A DNA stretch of 64,000 nt from Monoplex corrugatus (lineage: Eukaryota; Mollusca; Gastropoda; Littorinimorpha; Ranellidae), in contig CM060311.1 in NCBI GenBank assembly GCA_030674185.1, forward strand, positions 100,513,013-100,577,012, read 5' to 3'. The notes beneath the pieces were generated by a model. That model did not search any database. It saw nothing but the letters and a program-made list of their open reading frames with translations, and was not told the origin of the DNA. The position numbers and the translations under genes are program-made. Positions 11,315-22,900 of this stretch are shown piece by piece (within the stretch, counting starts at the first letter, position 1; each line of letters starts with the position of its first letter).

Positions 11315-11717
11315 ACACTGGGAGATAAAACCCTTTCATTTTATGTATGGCTAGGCTGTGCTTATATTGTGGCTGGACACTGCTTTCTGACCTTTGTACA
11401 GTCTATATCTTCAAATCAAAGTGTGCTATAAACTGCTTGTGAGCTCCTGCATCACTTGATTACATCATCATTGACTTTAACATTTTTTTTTATTGCATTT
11501 CAAAGAGTACATGTGACACTCTGGTACATTATTTCATTTTGAAATTGTCATAAACACAATCTTCATTCAATTTCCTTTCATTTGATATATACTTTTATGT
11601 ATCTATCTTCAACGCCTTCTGAATTATAAGCAATTGAAAATAATAAGCGTGATTTTTGTCTGTTTCTGAAAAAAATCTTAGCATGTGTCTTAGCAAAACA
11701 TGATAGCAGCGAAAGGG

Positions 11718-14215
11718 TTAAACACACTACAGTGATGATGTCTGTATCATATCTTAATGACAGTTAAACACACTACAGTGATGATGTCTGTATCACATGG
11801 TAATGACAGTTAAACACACTACAGTGATGATGTCTGTATCACTTGGTAAAGACAGTTAAACACACTACAGTGATGATGTCTGTATCATATGGTAAAGACA
11901 GTTAAACACACTACAGTGATGATGTCTGTGTCATATGGTAAAGACAGTTAAACACACTACAGTGATGATGTCTGTATCACATGGTAAAGACAGTTAAACA
12001 CACTACAGTGATGATGTCTGTGTCATATGGTAATGACAGTTAAACACACTACAGTGATGATGTCTGTATCAATGGTAATGACAGTTAAACACACTACAGT
12101 GATGATGTCTGTGTCATATGGTAAAGACAGTTAAACACACTACAGTGATGATGTCTGTGTCAATGGTAATGACAGTTAAACACACTACAGTGATGATGTC
12201 TGTATCACATGGTAATGACAGTTAAACACACTACAGTGATGATGTCTGTATCACATGGTAATGACAGTTAAACACACTACAGTGATGATGTCTGTATCAA
12301 TGGTAAAGACAGTTAAACACACTACAGTGATGATGTCTGTATCACATGGTAAAGACAGTTAAACACACTACAGTGATGATGTCTGTATCAATGGTAAAGA
12401 CAGTTAAACACACTACAGTGATGATGTCTGTATCACATGGTAAAGACAGTTAAACACACTACAGTGATGATGTCTGTATCATATGGTAAAGACAGTTAAA
12501 CACACTACAGTGATGATGTCTGTGTCAATGGTAAAGACAGTTAAACACACTACAGTGATGATGTCTGTATCAATGGTAAAGACAGTTAAACACACTACAG
12601 TGATGATGTCTGTATCACATGGTAAAGACAGTTAAACACACTACAGTGATGATGTCTGTGTCATATGGTAAAGACAGTTAAACACACTACAGTGATTATG
12701 TCTGTGTCAATGGTAATGACAGTTAAACACACTACAGTGATGATGTCTGTATCACATGGTAAACACAGTTAAACACACTACAGTGATGATGTCTGTATCA
12801 ATGGTAAAGACAGTTAAACACACTACAGTGATGATGTCTGTATCAATGGTAAACACAGTTAAACACACTACAGTGATGATGTCTGTATCACATGGTAAAG
12901 ACAGTTAAACACACTACAGTGATGATGTCTGTGTCATATGGTAAAGACAGTTAAACACACTACAGTGATTATGTCTGTATCACATGGTAAAGACAGTTAA
13001 ACACACTACAGTGATGATATCTGTATCACATGGTAATGACAGTTAAACACACTACAGTGATGATGTCTGTATCAATGGTAAAGACAGTTAAACACACTAC
13101 AGTGATGATATCTGTATCAATGGTAAAGACAGTTAAACACACTACAGTGATGATGTCTGTGTCATATGGTAATGACAGTTAAACACACTACAGTGATGAT
13201 GTCTGTATCACATGGTAAAGACAGTTAAACACACTACAGTGATGATGTCTGTGTCATATGGTAAAGACAGTTAAACACACTACAGTGATGATGTCTGTGT
13301 CATATGGTAATGACAGTTAAACACACTACAGTGATGATATCTGTATCACATGGTAATGACAGTTAAACACACTACAGTGATGATGTCTGTATCACATGGT
13401 AATGACAGTTAAACACACTACAGTGATGATATCTGTATCACATGGTAATGACAGTTAAACACACTACAGTGATGATGTCTGTATCAATGGTAAAGACAGT
13501 TAAACACACTACAGTGATGATGTCTGTATCAATGGAAAGACAGTTAAACACACTGCAGTGATGATGTCTGCATCAATGGTAATGACAGTTAAACACACTA
13601 CAGTGATGATGTCTGTATCAATGGTAAACACAGTTAAACACACTACAGTGATGATGTCTGTGTCATATGGTAATGACAGTTAAACACACTACAGTGATGA
13701 TGTCTGTATCATGGAAAGACAGTTAAACACACTACAGTGATGATGTCTGTATCACATGGTAATGACAGTTAAACACACTACAGTGATGATGTCTGTGTCA
13801 TATGGTAATGACAGTTAAACACACTACAGTGATGATGTCTGTATCAATGGTAAAGACAGTTAAACACACTACAGTGATGATGTCTGTATCACATGGTAAA
13901 GACAGTTAAACACACTATAGTGATGATGTCTGTATCACATGGTAAGACAGTTAAACACACTACAGTGATGATGTCTGTATCAATGGTAAAGACAGTTAAA
14001 CACACTGCAGTGATGATGTCTGTATCACATGGTAATGACAGTTAAACACACTACAGTGATGATGTCTGTATCACATGGTAAAGACAGTTAAACACACTAC
14101 AGTGATGATGTCTGTATCACATGGTAAAGACAGTTAAACACACTACAGTGATGATGTCTGTATCACATGGTAATGACAGTTAAACACACTACAGTGATGA
14201 TGTCTGTATCACATG
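11718..14215. repeat. Minisatellite, 45-46-bp unit (right block)
   Basis: This continues the 6735-9834 array after the piggyBac-like insertion, with about 55 further copies. Unit variants differ mainly in the junction TATCA/CACATGG/GTCATATGG and in AAGAC versus ATGAC. Confidence 0.95.
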
Positions 14216-14702
14216 GAGCAACAGGAGGCATGGCCGCTACAACTCAGCTGACCACAGCATTGGCATGAACTAGAACAAAAATGGCCATCTTCCTAACCAG
14301 ACATGGCTTGACCATGTAGATGGCAAAGGAAAGAAGAAGCAGGGACAAGTGTTACATAGCAAATCATGAAAACATTGTTGTAGGAAACCAACAGGAGGAA
14401 CATCAGGTTCTGTATGTACTTGCAAACAGGCAGAATATGAAGATTTTATGTCGCGGTCCTATTATGTGTGGATGTTGTTAGCTACAATAAGCAACGCTTC
14501 TCTGTCCTACTTTTCTGTTGTTTTCCCTTACATATACTTGCACTTACTGTTGATTACATTGCTAATGTTGTGTTACATCTGTAGTCTTAATCAAAACAAG
14601 ATATTTGTCCTGTCAGTATTATGTAGGTCAAGGGTAAAATACCATCCAGTTGTACATCACTGCATGGTAACAGTCTTACATCCAGCAGGCTGCTTTAAAG
14701 GC
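14216..14702. other. Unassigned intronic sequence
   Basis: No repeat array or convincing exon is visible. A stretch at 14230-14440 has the feel of decayed coding sequence (reading HLPN, then GKGKKKQGQ) and might be part of another transposase fossil. This could not be decided by eye. An RMI1 exon needed to bridge phase 2 to phase 0 could also hide here. Confidence 0.3.
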
Positions 14703-14894
14703 TTAACCCTTTGACTCCCACACCCTAACCACCAACAGCAAAAACTTAACCCTTTGACTCCCTCACCCTATCCACCAGCTTCTAGCAGGAAGCTGTTGAA
14801 AAGGGTGAGGGAATCAAATGGTTAAGTTTTTGTTTTGCTGGCATGGTTGACAATGCAGGATACTAGTGAACAGGGCTCGGAGTCAAAGGGTTAA
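14703..14894. mobile_element. Nested TTAA-flanked palindromic MITEs
   Basis: TTAACCCTTTGACTCCC starts at 14703 and again at 14746. The inverse ends lie at 14825 (ATCAAATGGTTAA) and at 14894 (GAGTCAAAGGGTTAA). The arms include CACCCTATCCACCAGCTTC, shared with the 822-2110 minisatellite. Two related elements appear nested or partly duplicated. Confidence 0.65.
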
Positions 14895-15021
14895 GTGAAG
14901 CGTGACTGTTATGTGCTGATGTTACCATTTCAAAATGATTTTATGTTAAAAAATGATTTTGTTGTTTTCTTTAAAGATTTGATCTAGTTATCATCACAGT
15001 TGATACCATTTTTTTCTTCAG

Positions 15022-15327
15022 GGAGCTGGGAAGAACAAACAAGGAAAACATGCAAGGAAAGAATTTTCTGGACGCTTCCTGAAAAAACAAGACTTTAAGG
15101 AGGGCAGCCAAGACCCCCAAGATAAGAAGTTCAAGACTGAAGTGACGTCATCCCTGCAGAGACCTGCGTCTGGTGGAGGGGGATATGGAACGTCAGTGAG
15201 AACAGGTGGTGGTGGTGGTGGTGGTGGTGTCAAAATGGAGCCTGTGTCACAGCCACATGCATTGAACAATGGTGCTGTGAAACAAGAGCCACCATCCCAG
15301 CCACACACCGTGAACCAGGATGATGAG
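15022..15327 (+). CDS. RMI1: RMI1 exon, linker region
   Basis: The acceptor is TTTTTTTCTTCAG and the donor is GATGAG|GTTTGA. The exon is 306 nt, open in frame 0 (102 codons), with phase 0 at both ends. It encodes a basic start (GAGKNKQGKHARKEF), a polyglycine run and paired VKMEP/VKQEP motifs. The VKMEP and VKQEP sites fit the psi-K-x-E consensus for SUMO attachment, which is inference only. This part of RMI1 is poorly conserved between animals, so the assignment rests on phase and on joining the next exon in frame (…DDE-V-W-EDD…). A minisatellite starts at the first base of the donor. Confidence 0.75.
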
Positions 15328-16560
15328 GTTTGAAATACACTTTCAGTATGACTAAGTATGTATTAGTTTTGCGGTGTGAAATACACTTCAGATGATAAGT
15401 ATGTATTAGTTTGCGTGTGAAATACACTTTCAGCATGACTAAGTATGTATTAGTTTTGCGGTGTGAAATACACTTTCAGTATGACTAGGTGTGTAGTAGT
15501 TTTGTGGTGTGAAATACACTTTCACATGACTAGGTGTGTAGCAGTTTTGTGGTGTGAAATACACTTTCATATGACTAGGTGTGTAGAGTTTTGTGGTTGG
15601 TGGAAATACACTTTGACATATGACTAGGTGTGTAGCAGTTTTGTGGTGTGAAATACACTTTCATTATGACTAGGTGTGTAGTAGTTTTGTGGTGTGAAAG
15701 ACACTTTGACCATGACTAGGTGTGTAGCAGTTTCTATGGTGTGAAATACACTTTGACCATGACTAGGTGTGTAGTAGTTTATGGTGTGAAATACACTTTG
15801 ACCATGACTAGGTGTGTAGTAGTTTTGTGTGTGAAATACACTTTGACCATGACTAGGTGTGTCATTCTTTTGCTTTTGTAATACACTTTGAAGACTAGGT
15901 GTGTGCTTTCTATGGTGTGAAATTCACTTTCATTATTGAATAGGTGTGTATATTTTGTGTGTGAAATACACTTTCATATGAAGGTGTTTAAAGTTTGCGG
16001 TGTGTAAATACACTTCAGGCAGACTAGGTAGTGTAGTAGTTTGTGGTGTGAAATACACTTTGACCATGACTAGGTGTGTATAGTTTTGTGTGTGAAATAC
16101 ACTTTGACCATGACTAGGTGTGTAGTAGTTTTGTGGTGTGAAATGCACTTTGACCATGACTAGGTGTGTAGTAGTTTTGTGGTGTGAAATACACTTTGAC
16201 CATGACTAGGTGTGTAGTAGTTTTGTGGTGTGAAATACACTTTGACCATGACTAGGTGTGTAGTAGTTTTGTGGTGTGAAATACACTTTGAGCATGACTA
16301 GGTGTGTAGTAGTTTTGTTGTGTGAAATACACTTTGACCATGACTAGGTGTGTAGTAGTTTTGTGGTGTGAAATACACTTTGACCATGACTAGGTGTGTA
16401 GTAGTTTTGTGGTGTGAAATACACTTTGACCATGACTAGGTGTGTAGTAGTTTTGTGGTGTGAAATACACTTTGACCATGACTAGGTGTGTAGTAGTTTT
16501 GTGGTGTGAAATACACTTTGACCATGACTAGGTGTGTAGTAGTTTTGCTGTGTGAAATAT
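15328..16560. repeat. Minisatellite, 46-bp unit, starting at the RMI1 donor site
   Basis: About 26 copies of a unit that begins GTGTGAAATACACTTTGACC and ends TAGTAGTTTTGTG. The first copy starts exactly at intron position +1 (GTTTGAAATACACTTTC). The proximal copies (15350-16020) are diverged, the distal ones nearly identical. Confidence 0.9.
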
Positions 16561-17265
16561 TGTATTTCACAGTGCTAGTTCTGTCATCCTTTAGGCTATT
16601 TAGTATTATTTGAATATTGAGTTCTTTTCATAAGGTTCATTCATTTATAACTATGAATATGTTTGTAATCTTTGTAGTAAAAAGTTCAAAAAGAAGTGTT
16701 TAAAAGTTGACTGATTTAAGACAGACAGGACAGCAGGCAGGCAAGTAGGGATGGAGAGAGACAGAGACATGTATCATCAAATTCATTGTTACTGGAATTG
16801 TTGACAACAATACAAATACAATGTTTATCTTTATGTATAAATGAAATCAAGTTGTCTCATAATTGTAAAAGTCAATAGATTGTCGGGTCAGTTTCTGAGG
16901 GAGGCTGTTTTCATTAATCTTTAACAGTACATTGTGTTTGGGTTTTTGTTGACCTGGTATATATCTGTGAGTGTGTGTGTGCTTATGCAGAATGTAATTA
17001 AGTGCTGGGTAGACTCACATTATCTTAAGTGTGATATACAGTGTGTATATTCTAGCTTTGGTCTGTTTGTCTTAAAATGGAGATTTGGCTTCTACATGAT
17101 AAATGGTCACAGTAGTGTTGGCATGCCTGTTTTGTTTTGTTTAGCGACGTGTTGTGTGTAAATGTGTGTGTTTCCTTTAAATTGATGTTGTTCTCTTTTC
17201 ATGAAAGGAATACATTTCTTGGGAAAAAATTTTCAAACATTTTGATTATTCTTTTTCTTTCTCAG
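16561..17265. other. RMI1 intron, non-repetitive
   Basis: AT-rich intronic sequence without an array or a recognisable element. It ends in the polypyrimidine tract ATTCTTTTTCTTTCTCAG. Confidence 0.6.
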
Positions 17266-18395
17266 TGGGAAGATGACCTGGATTATGGAGGACTCCTGGA
17301 TGAGCCCATGGAAGAGGATCTGCCCAGTCTGCCCTGTGTGTCTCAGCCTTCACCGGCAGTCACTGCCACAGCGCAGCAAGATGTGGGTCCGCACAGAAGA
17401 AACCCTTTTGCTTGTCCCCCAGATTCAGAGACCAGAAACTCCCACACATCCTGGCAGTCTGTAGTGTCTGTGAACTCTGGCTGGAACACGTCCACAAAAC
17501 TTGCTTCTGGCTTTGGGGGAAGTGAGATCCGTAGCAATAGTGGGTCTTCAGGGATGGGTACAGTGAAGAGAGGTGACAGCCAGACAAACAGTGGTGGTAT
17601 GGGGGACGATATGTGGGGTGACGATGATGACTTTGACATGGTGCAGATGGAGACAGAGGTTCTATCACCTGTGATACCTGTGCAGACTCCTGCAGTTCAA
17701 AATGTGCAGAAGGCAGACAACGCTAGTACTGTGGCCAGGCAGACATCTCAGGGTTCTTCATCAGCTAGCACCACCACACTGAGCACGTTGCCAAACCTCA
17801 GTAGTTCTGTTGTAAAAGCTGGAGTGAATCATCCTTGAAGTCTTCCTCAGTTCCACAAAATAGTTGCAAGAAGTCTTTAACAAGTAACGTCACAAAGTCA
17901 TGTTCAGACACCGAACCTCCTCCGGCCAAACAGCGTAAGCTGACCACCATGTTCACGCGGACAGACTCGGACAACACACCAGTAACAGTCAGCACACAAT
18001 CTCACACACTGTCTGACTGTGTGGTAGACCTCACTGATGACGGGCTTGTGTCCACCACATCACCTACAGCTGGGAACAGTGGTGGGACCTTGACTGATCC
18101 AGGCAGTGTGAAACAAGAAACAAAAGATGACTCAGCAGAAAACACGGTGGCTGTGCTCAGTCCTGGACAAAATGTGATGAAGCACAGTGAAGGTGGAGAG
18201 TGCCATGATACTGATATGACAGATCGAAATGAGAATAACGATAATCACCACACAGCATGTGGGAACCAGAATAACGATAATCACCACACAGCATGTGGGA
18301 ACCAGAATAACAAAATACATCATCGAACACACACGCATGTGGGAACCAGAGCGAAAGTATTCCCAAGGCGGTCATACCACCACTCAACTCTGAGG
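17266..18395 (+). CDS. RMI1: RMI1 large central exon, with one frameshift
   Basis: The acceptor is CTTTTTCTTTCTCAG and the donor is CTGAGG|GTAAGC. From 17266 the frame opens with WEDDLDYGGLLDEPMEED, an acidic stretch of the kind found in the middle of RMI1, and runs to a stop at 17836. The coding signal continues in the next frame: PPPAKQRKL, CVVDLTDDGLV, then a 12-residue repeat NNDNHHTACGNQ (18228-18340), ending in phase 0. One extra base between 17802 and 17838, for instance in the A4 run at 17814, would join the two parts. The break could be an assembly error, a polymorphism or a true lesion. VVDLTDD resembles a SUMO-interacting motif (inference). Confidence 0.75.
18228..18340 (+). repeat. 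Coding minisatellite in RMI1, 36-bp unit
   Basis: Nearly three copies of a 36-bp unit coding NNDNHHTACGNQ, in frame with the downstream RMI1 reading. The unit is a multiple of three, so copy number can change without a frameshift. Confidence 0.8.
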
Positions 18396-18575
18396 GTAAG
18401 CGTTTTTAATGGACAACTACATAATTTCCAAAATAGCATGTTCTGCTTATTTATTTTATTATCGTGTGTTTACCTCAGGCAGAGCACAGCTGCATGACAC
18501 AGCCCTCTGTCATGTGTAATGTATGAAAATTATTATTATTGTTGTATTGTACATTATGATTTTGATACATGGCAG

Positions 18576-18606
18576 AGCAGCCATGAAGAAAGTGATGTCT
18601 TTAGTG
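18576..18606 (+). CDS. RMI1: RMI1 31-nt microexon
   Basis: A 31-nt exon between ATACATGGCAG and GTGAGTCC. It reads SSHEESDVFS plus one base. The preceding exon ends in phase 0 and the next recognised exon (26888) starts with two bases of a codon, so this exon supplies exactly the needed phase change and yields a Gly codon (G+GT) at the junction. Neither neighbour can join directly in frame. The content is acidic, like the surrounding linker. It is too short to be detected by homology alone, so the call rests on splice sites and phase. Confidence 0.6.
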
Positions 18607-18734
18607 GTGAGTCCCATTTATCACATTGTTGTTTTCTCACCGTCTCATTTTCTGCTTTGCTTCAGTGGTATTCCTTCCTCGCCATTCATTCTGGCTTCAT
18701 AACACACACCAGTATCACCTCATAACCACCACCA

Positions 18735-19112
18735 AACACCAGGTGCATTCATTCCAGCTCTATAACACACCCAACACCAACACCCCATAGAGTGCATTCA
18801 TTCCGCTCCATAACACACCACCAACACCAGGTGCATTCATTCCGGCTCATAACACACCCCAACACCAGGTGCAATCATTCCGGCTCCATAACACACCAGC
18901 CAACACCAGGTGCATTCATTCCGGCTCCATAACACACCACCAACACCAGGTGCATTCATTCCGGCTCCATAACACACCGCCAACACCAGGTGCATTCATT
19001 CCGGCTCCATAACACACCACCAACACCAGGTGCATTCATTCCGCTCCATAACACACCACCAACACCAGGTGCATTCATTCCGGCTCCATAACACACCACC
19101 AACACCAGGTGC
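18735..19112. repeat. Minisatellite, about 41-bp unit
   Basis: About nine copies of a unit with CAACACCAGGTGCATTCATT and CCGGCTCCATAACACACC. Every unit holds CAG|GTGCAT, a splice-like AG|GT. Intronic. Confidence 0.9.
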
Positions 19113-19335
19113 ATTCATTTGTTTTAAGTGCAACCCCCATGGGGATGCCGGGGGTTCTTTCAGTATAAATAGTATCCCCACGTCCTGAAAATTCTGTGCT
19201 ACAGATTTCCTCTTTTCTGTCACTCCCTTTGTTTCTTCCTTTCTTCTTTGCTTTCTGTCATTTGGTCCTTTCATTTTGTGCCTTGCTGGTGTATTTACTG
19301 GTACATGTTGTGTAAAGCCGTACATAGTTTTCCTT
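19113..19335 (+). repeat. Dispersed repeat, family A copy 1
   Basis: It shares CAGTATAAATAGTATCCC, TTTTCTGTCACTC and TTTGCTTTCTGTCATTT, in the same order, with 40905-41110. Both copies sit directly after a minisatellite whose units carry CAGGTG. This is probably the conserved flank of a transposable element that carries internal tandem repeats. Confidence 0.6.
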
Positions 19336-19349
19336 AGGACTGATAGTTA

Positions 19350-19908
19350 GATACATGTAGTGATGTACACATGTGTATTGACTGCGTGTTTGGCTGTAAG
19401 GCCATGTGCTGTGCAGGATTATAGTTAGATACATGTACACATGTGTATTGACTGCATGTTTGGCTGTAAGGCATGTGCTGTGCAGGATTATAGTTAGATA
19501 CATGTACACATGTGTATTGACTGCATGTTTGGCTGTAAGGCCATGTGCTGTGCAGGATTATAGTTAGATACATGTACACATGTCTATTGACTGCGTGTTT
19601 GGCTGTAAGGTCATGTGCTGTCAGGATTATAGTTAGATACATGTACACATGTCTATTGACTGCTGTTTGGCTGTAAGGCCATGTGCTGTGCAGGATTATA
19701 GTTAGATACATGTACACATGTCTATTGACTGCTGTTTGGCTGTAAGGCCATGTGCTGTGCAGGATTATAGTTAGATACATGTACACATGTCTATTGACTG
19801 CATGTTTGGGTGTAAGGCCATGTGCTGTGCTGGATTATAGTTAGATAAATGTACACATGTGTATTGACTGCATGTTTGGCTGTAAAGTGTAAGGCCATGT
19901 GCTGTGCT
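19350..19908. repeat. Minisatellite, about 70-bp unit
   Basis: About eight copies of a unit with ATAGTTAGATACATGTACAC and TGTTTGGCTGTAAGGCCATG. Confidence 0.9.
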
Positions 19909-19984
19909 GGAGCAGTTTTTGGTCACTTTGGCCATTTTTTGTTTATGTTGTAGTGTCCTTAATTATGTTTACATTGTGTGCCCT

Positions 19985-22900
19985 GTAGGTTTGGTGGTTG
20001 TTGGTGTGTGTGCTGTGTGCTGTGTGCCCTGTAGGTTTGGTGGTGTTGTTGTGGTGTGTGTGCTGTGTGCCCTGTAGGTTTGGTGGTTGTTGGTGTGTGT
20101 GTGTGTTGTGTGCCCTGCAGGTTTGGTGGTTGCTGGTGTGTGTGCTGTGTGCTGTATGCCCTGCAGGTTTGGTGGTTGTTGGTGTGTGTTGTGTGCCCTG
20201 CAGGTTTGGTGGTTGTTGGTGTGTGTGCTGTGTGCCCTGCAGGTTTGGTGGTTGTTGGTGTGTGTTGTGTGCCCTGCAGGTTTGGTGGTTGTTGGTGTGT
20301 GTGCTGTGTGCCCTGCAGGTTTGTGGTTGTTGGTGTGTGTGTGTTGTGTGCCCTGCAGGTTTGGTGGTTGTTGGTGTGTGTTGTGTGCCCTGCAGGTTTG
20401 GTGTTGTTGGTGTGTGTGTTGTGTGCCCTGCAGGTTTGGTGGTTGTTGGTGTGTGTTGTGTGCCCTGCAGGTTTGGTGGTTGTTGGTGTGTGTGTTGTGT
20501 GTGCCCTGTATGTTTGGTGGTTGTTGGTGTGTGTGTGTGTGCCCTGCAGGTTTGGTCGTTGTTGGTGTGTGTGTGTGTTTTGCCCTGCAGTTTGGTGGTT
20601 GTTGGTGTGTGTGCTGTGTGCCCTGCAGGTTTGGTCGTTGTTGGTGTGTGTGTTGTGTGCCCTGCAGGTTTGGTCGTTGTTGGTGTGTGTTGTTGCTGTG
20701 TGCCCTGCAGGTTTGGTCGTTGTTGGTGTGTGTGCTGTGTGTTGTGTGCCCTGCAGGTTTGGTCGTTGTTGTGTGTGTGTTGTGCTGTGTGCCCTGCAGG
20801 TTTGGTGGTTGTTGGTGTGTGTGCTGTGTGACCTGCAGGTTTGGTCGTTGTTGGTGTGTGTGCTGTGTGTTGTGTGCCCTGCAGGTTTGGTCGTTGTTGG
20901 TGTGTGTGCTGTGTGCTCTGCAGGTTTGGTCGTTGTTGGTGTTGTGTGGCTGTGTGTTTGTTGTGCCCTGTATGTTTGGTCCTTGTTGGTGTGTGTGCTG
21001 TGTGTTGTGTGCCCTGTATGTTTGGTGGTTGTTGGTGTGTGTGTTGTGTGCCCTGCAGGTTTGGTTGTTGTTGGTGTGTGCGCTATGTGCCCTGCAGGTT
21101 TGGTCGTTGTTGGTGTGTGTGCTGTGTGCCCTGCAGGTTTGGTGGTTATTGGTGTGTGTGTGCTGTGTGTTGTGTGCTCTGCAGGTTTGGTCGTTGTTGG
21201 TGTGTGTTGTGTGCTGTGTGCCCTGTATGTTTGGTCCTTGTTGGTGTGTGTGCTGTGTGTTGTGTGCCCTGTATGTTTGGTGGTTGTTGGTGTGTGTGTT
21301 GTGTGCTGTGTGCCCTGCAGGTTTGGTCGTTGTTGGTGTGTGTGCTGTGTGCCCTGCAGGTTTGGTCCTTGTTGGTGTGTGTGCTGTGTGCCCTGCAGGT
21401 TTGGTGGTTATTGGTGTGTGTGTGCTGTGTGCTGTGTGCCCTGCAGGTTTGGTCCTTGTTGGTGTGTGTGCTGTGTGTTGTGTGCCCTGTATGTTTGGTG
21501 GTTGTTGGTGTGTGTGCTGTGTGCTGTGTGCCCTGTATGTTTGGTGGTTGTTGGTGTGTGTGTTGTGTGCTGTGTGCCCTGCAGGTTTGGTCGTTGTTGG
21601 TGTGTGTGCTGTGTGCTGTGTGCCATGTATGTTTGGTGGTTGTTGGTGTGTGTGTGTGTGCTGTGTGCCCTGTATGTTTGGTGGTTGTTGGTGTGTGTGT
21701 TGTGTGCTGTGTGCCCTGTATGTTTGGTCCTTGTTGGTGTGTTGTGCTGTGTGTTGTGTGCCCTGTATGTTTGGTGGTTGTTGGTGTGTGTGTTGTGTGC
21801 TGTGTGCCCTGTATGTTTGGTCCTTGTTGGTGTGTGTGCTGTGTGTTGTGTGCCCTGTATGTTTGGTGGTTGTTGGTGTGTGTGTTGTGTGCTGTGTGCC
21901 ATGTATGTTTGGTCCTTGTTGGTGTGTGTGCTGTGTGTTGTGTGCCCTGTATGTTTGGTGGTTGTTGGTGTGTGTTGTGTGCCCTGCAGGTTTGGTCGTT
22001 GTTGGTGTGTGTTGTGTGCCCTGCAGGTTTGGTCGTTGTTGGTGTGTGTTGTGTGCCCTGCAGGTTTGGTCGTTGTTGGTGTGTGTGTGTGTGTGTTGTG
22101 TGTGCCCTGCAGGTTTGGTCCTTGTTGGTGTGTGTGCTGTGTGCTCTGCAGGTTTGGTCGTTGTTGGTGTGTGTGCTGTGTGCTCTGCAGGTTTGGTCGT
22201 TGTTGGTGTGTGTGCTGTGTGCTCTGCAGGTTTGGTCCTTGTTGGTGTGTGTGCTGTGTGCTCTGCAGGTTTGGTCCTTGTTGGTGTGTGTGCTGTGTGC
22301 TCTGCAGGTTTGGTCGTTGTTGGTTATGTGCTGTGTTGTTGTGTGCCCTGCAGGTTTGGTCGTTGTTGGTGTGTGTGCTGTGTGCCCTGCAGGTTTGGTC
22401 ATTCTTGGGTGTGTGTGCTGTGTGCTGTGTGCCCTGCAGGTTTGGTGGTTGTTGGTGTGTGTGTTGTGTGCCCTGCAGGTTTGGTCGTTGTTGGTGTGTG
22501 TGTTGTGTGTTGTGTGCCCTGCAGGTTTGGTGGTTGTTGGTGTGTGTGCTGTGTGTTGTGTGCCCTGCAGGTTTGGTGGTTGTTGGTGTGTGTGTTGTGT
22601 GCTGTGTGCCCTGCAGGTTTGGTCGTTGTTGGTGTGTGTGCTGTGTGTTGTGTGCCCTGCAGGTTTGGTGGTTGTTGGTGTGTGTGTTGTGTGTTGTGTG
22701 CCCTGCAGGTTTGGTGGTTGCTGGTGTGTGTGCTGTGTGTTGTGTGCCCTGCAGGTTTGGTCGTTGTTGGTGTGTGTGTTGTGTGTTGTGTGCCCTGCAG
22801 GTTTGGTGGTTGTTGGTGTGTGTGCTGTGTGTTGTGTGCCCTGCAGGTTTGGTGGTTGTTGGTGTGTGTGTTGTGTGCTGTGTGCCCTGCAGGTTTGGTC

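Larger units (their letters stand above)
9835..11717 (+). mobile_element. PiggyBac-like element inserted at TTAA inside the array
   Basis: The array reads GACAG-TTAA-CCTCTTC on the left and GAAAGGG-TTAA-ACACACTAC on the right. Removing 1.9 kb with one TTAA restores a normal repeat unit. The ends are imperfect inverted repeats (CCTCTTCACTGCGCTG against CCCTTTCGCTGCT). Inside are an N-terminal-like coding piece (10106-10320) and a C-terminal cysteine-rich piece (about 11240-11312) of a piggyBac transposase. The DDE core is missing. In between are a 55-bp repeat (10560-10735) and GT/GA microsatellites. Confidence 0.8.

Noticed and set aside
6735..14215. CRISPR array
   Set aside because: Units are contiguous with no unique spacers, no cas genes are present and the context is animal DNA.
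17811..17852. A tiny intron (GTAAAAGC…TTCCTCAG) explaining the RMI1 frame change
   Set aside because: Removing it leads to a stop about ten codons later, and it would be only about 40 nt long. A one-base shift explains the data better.
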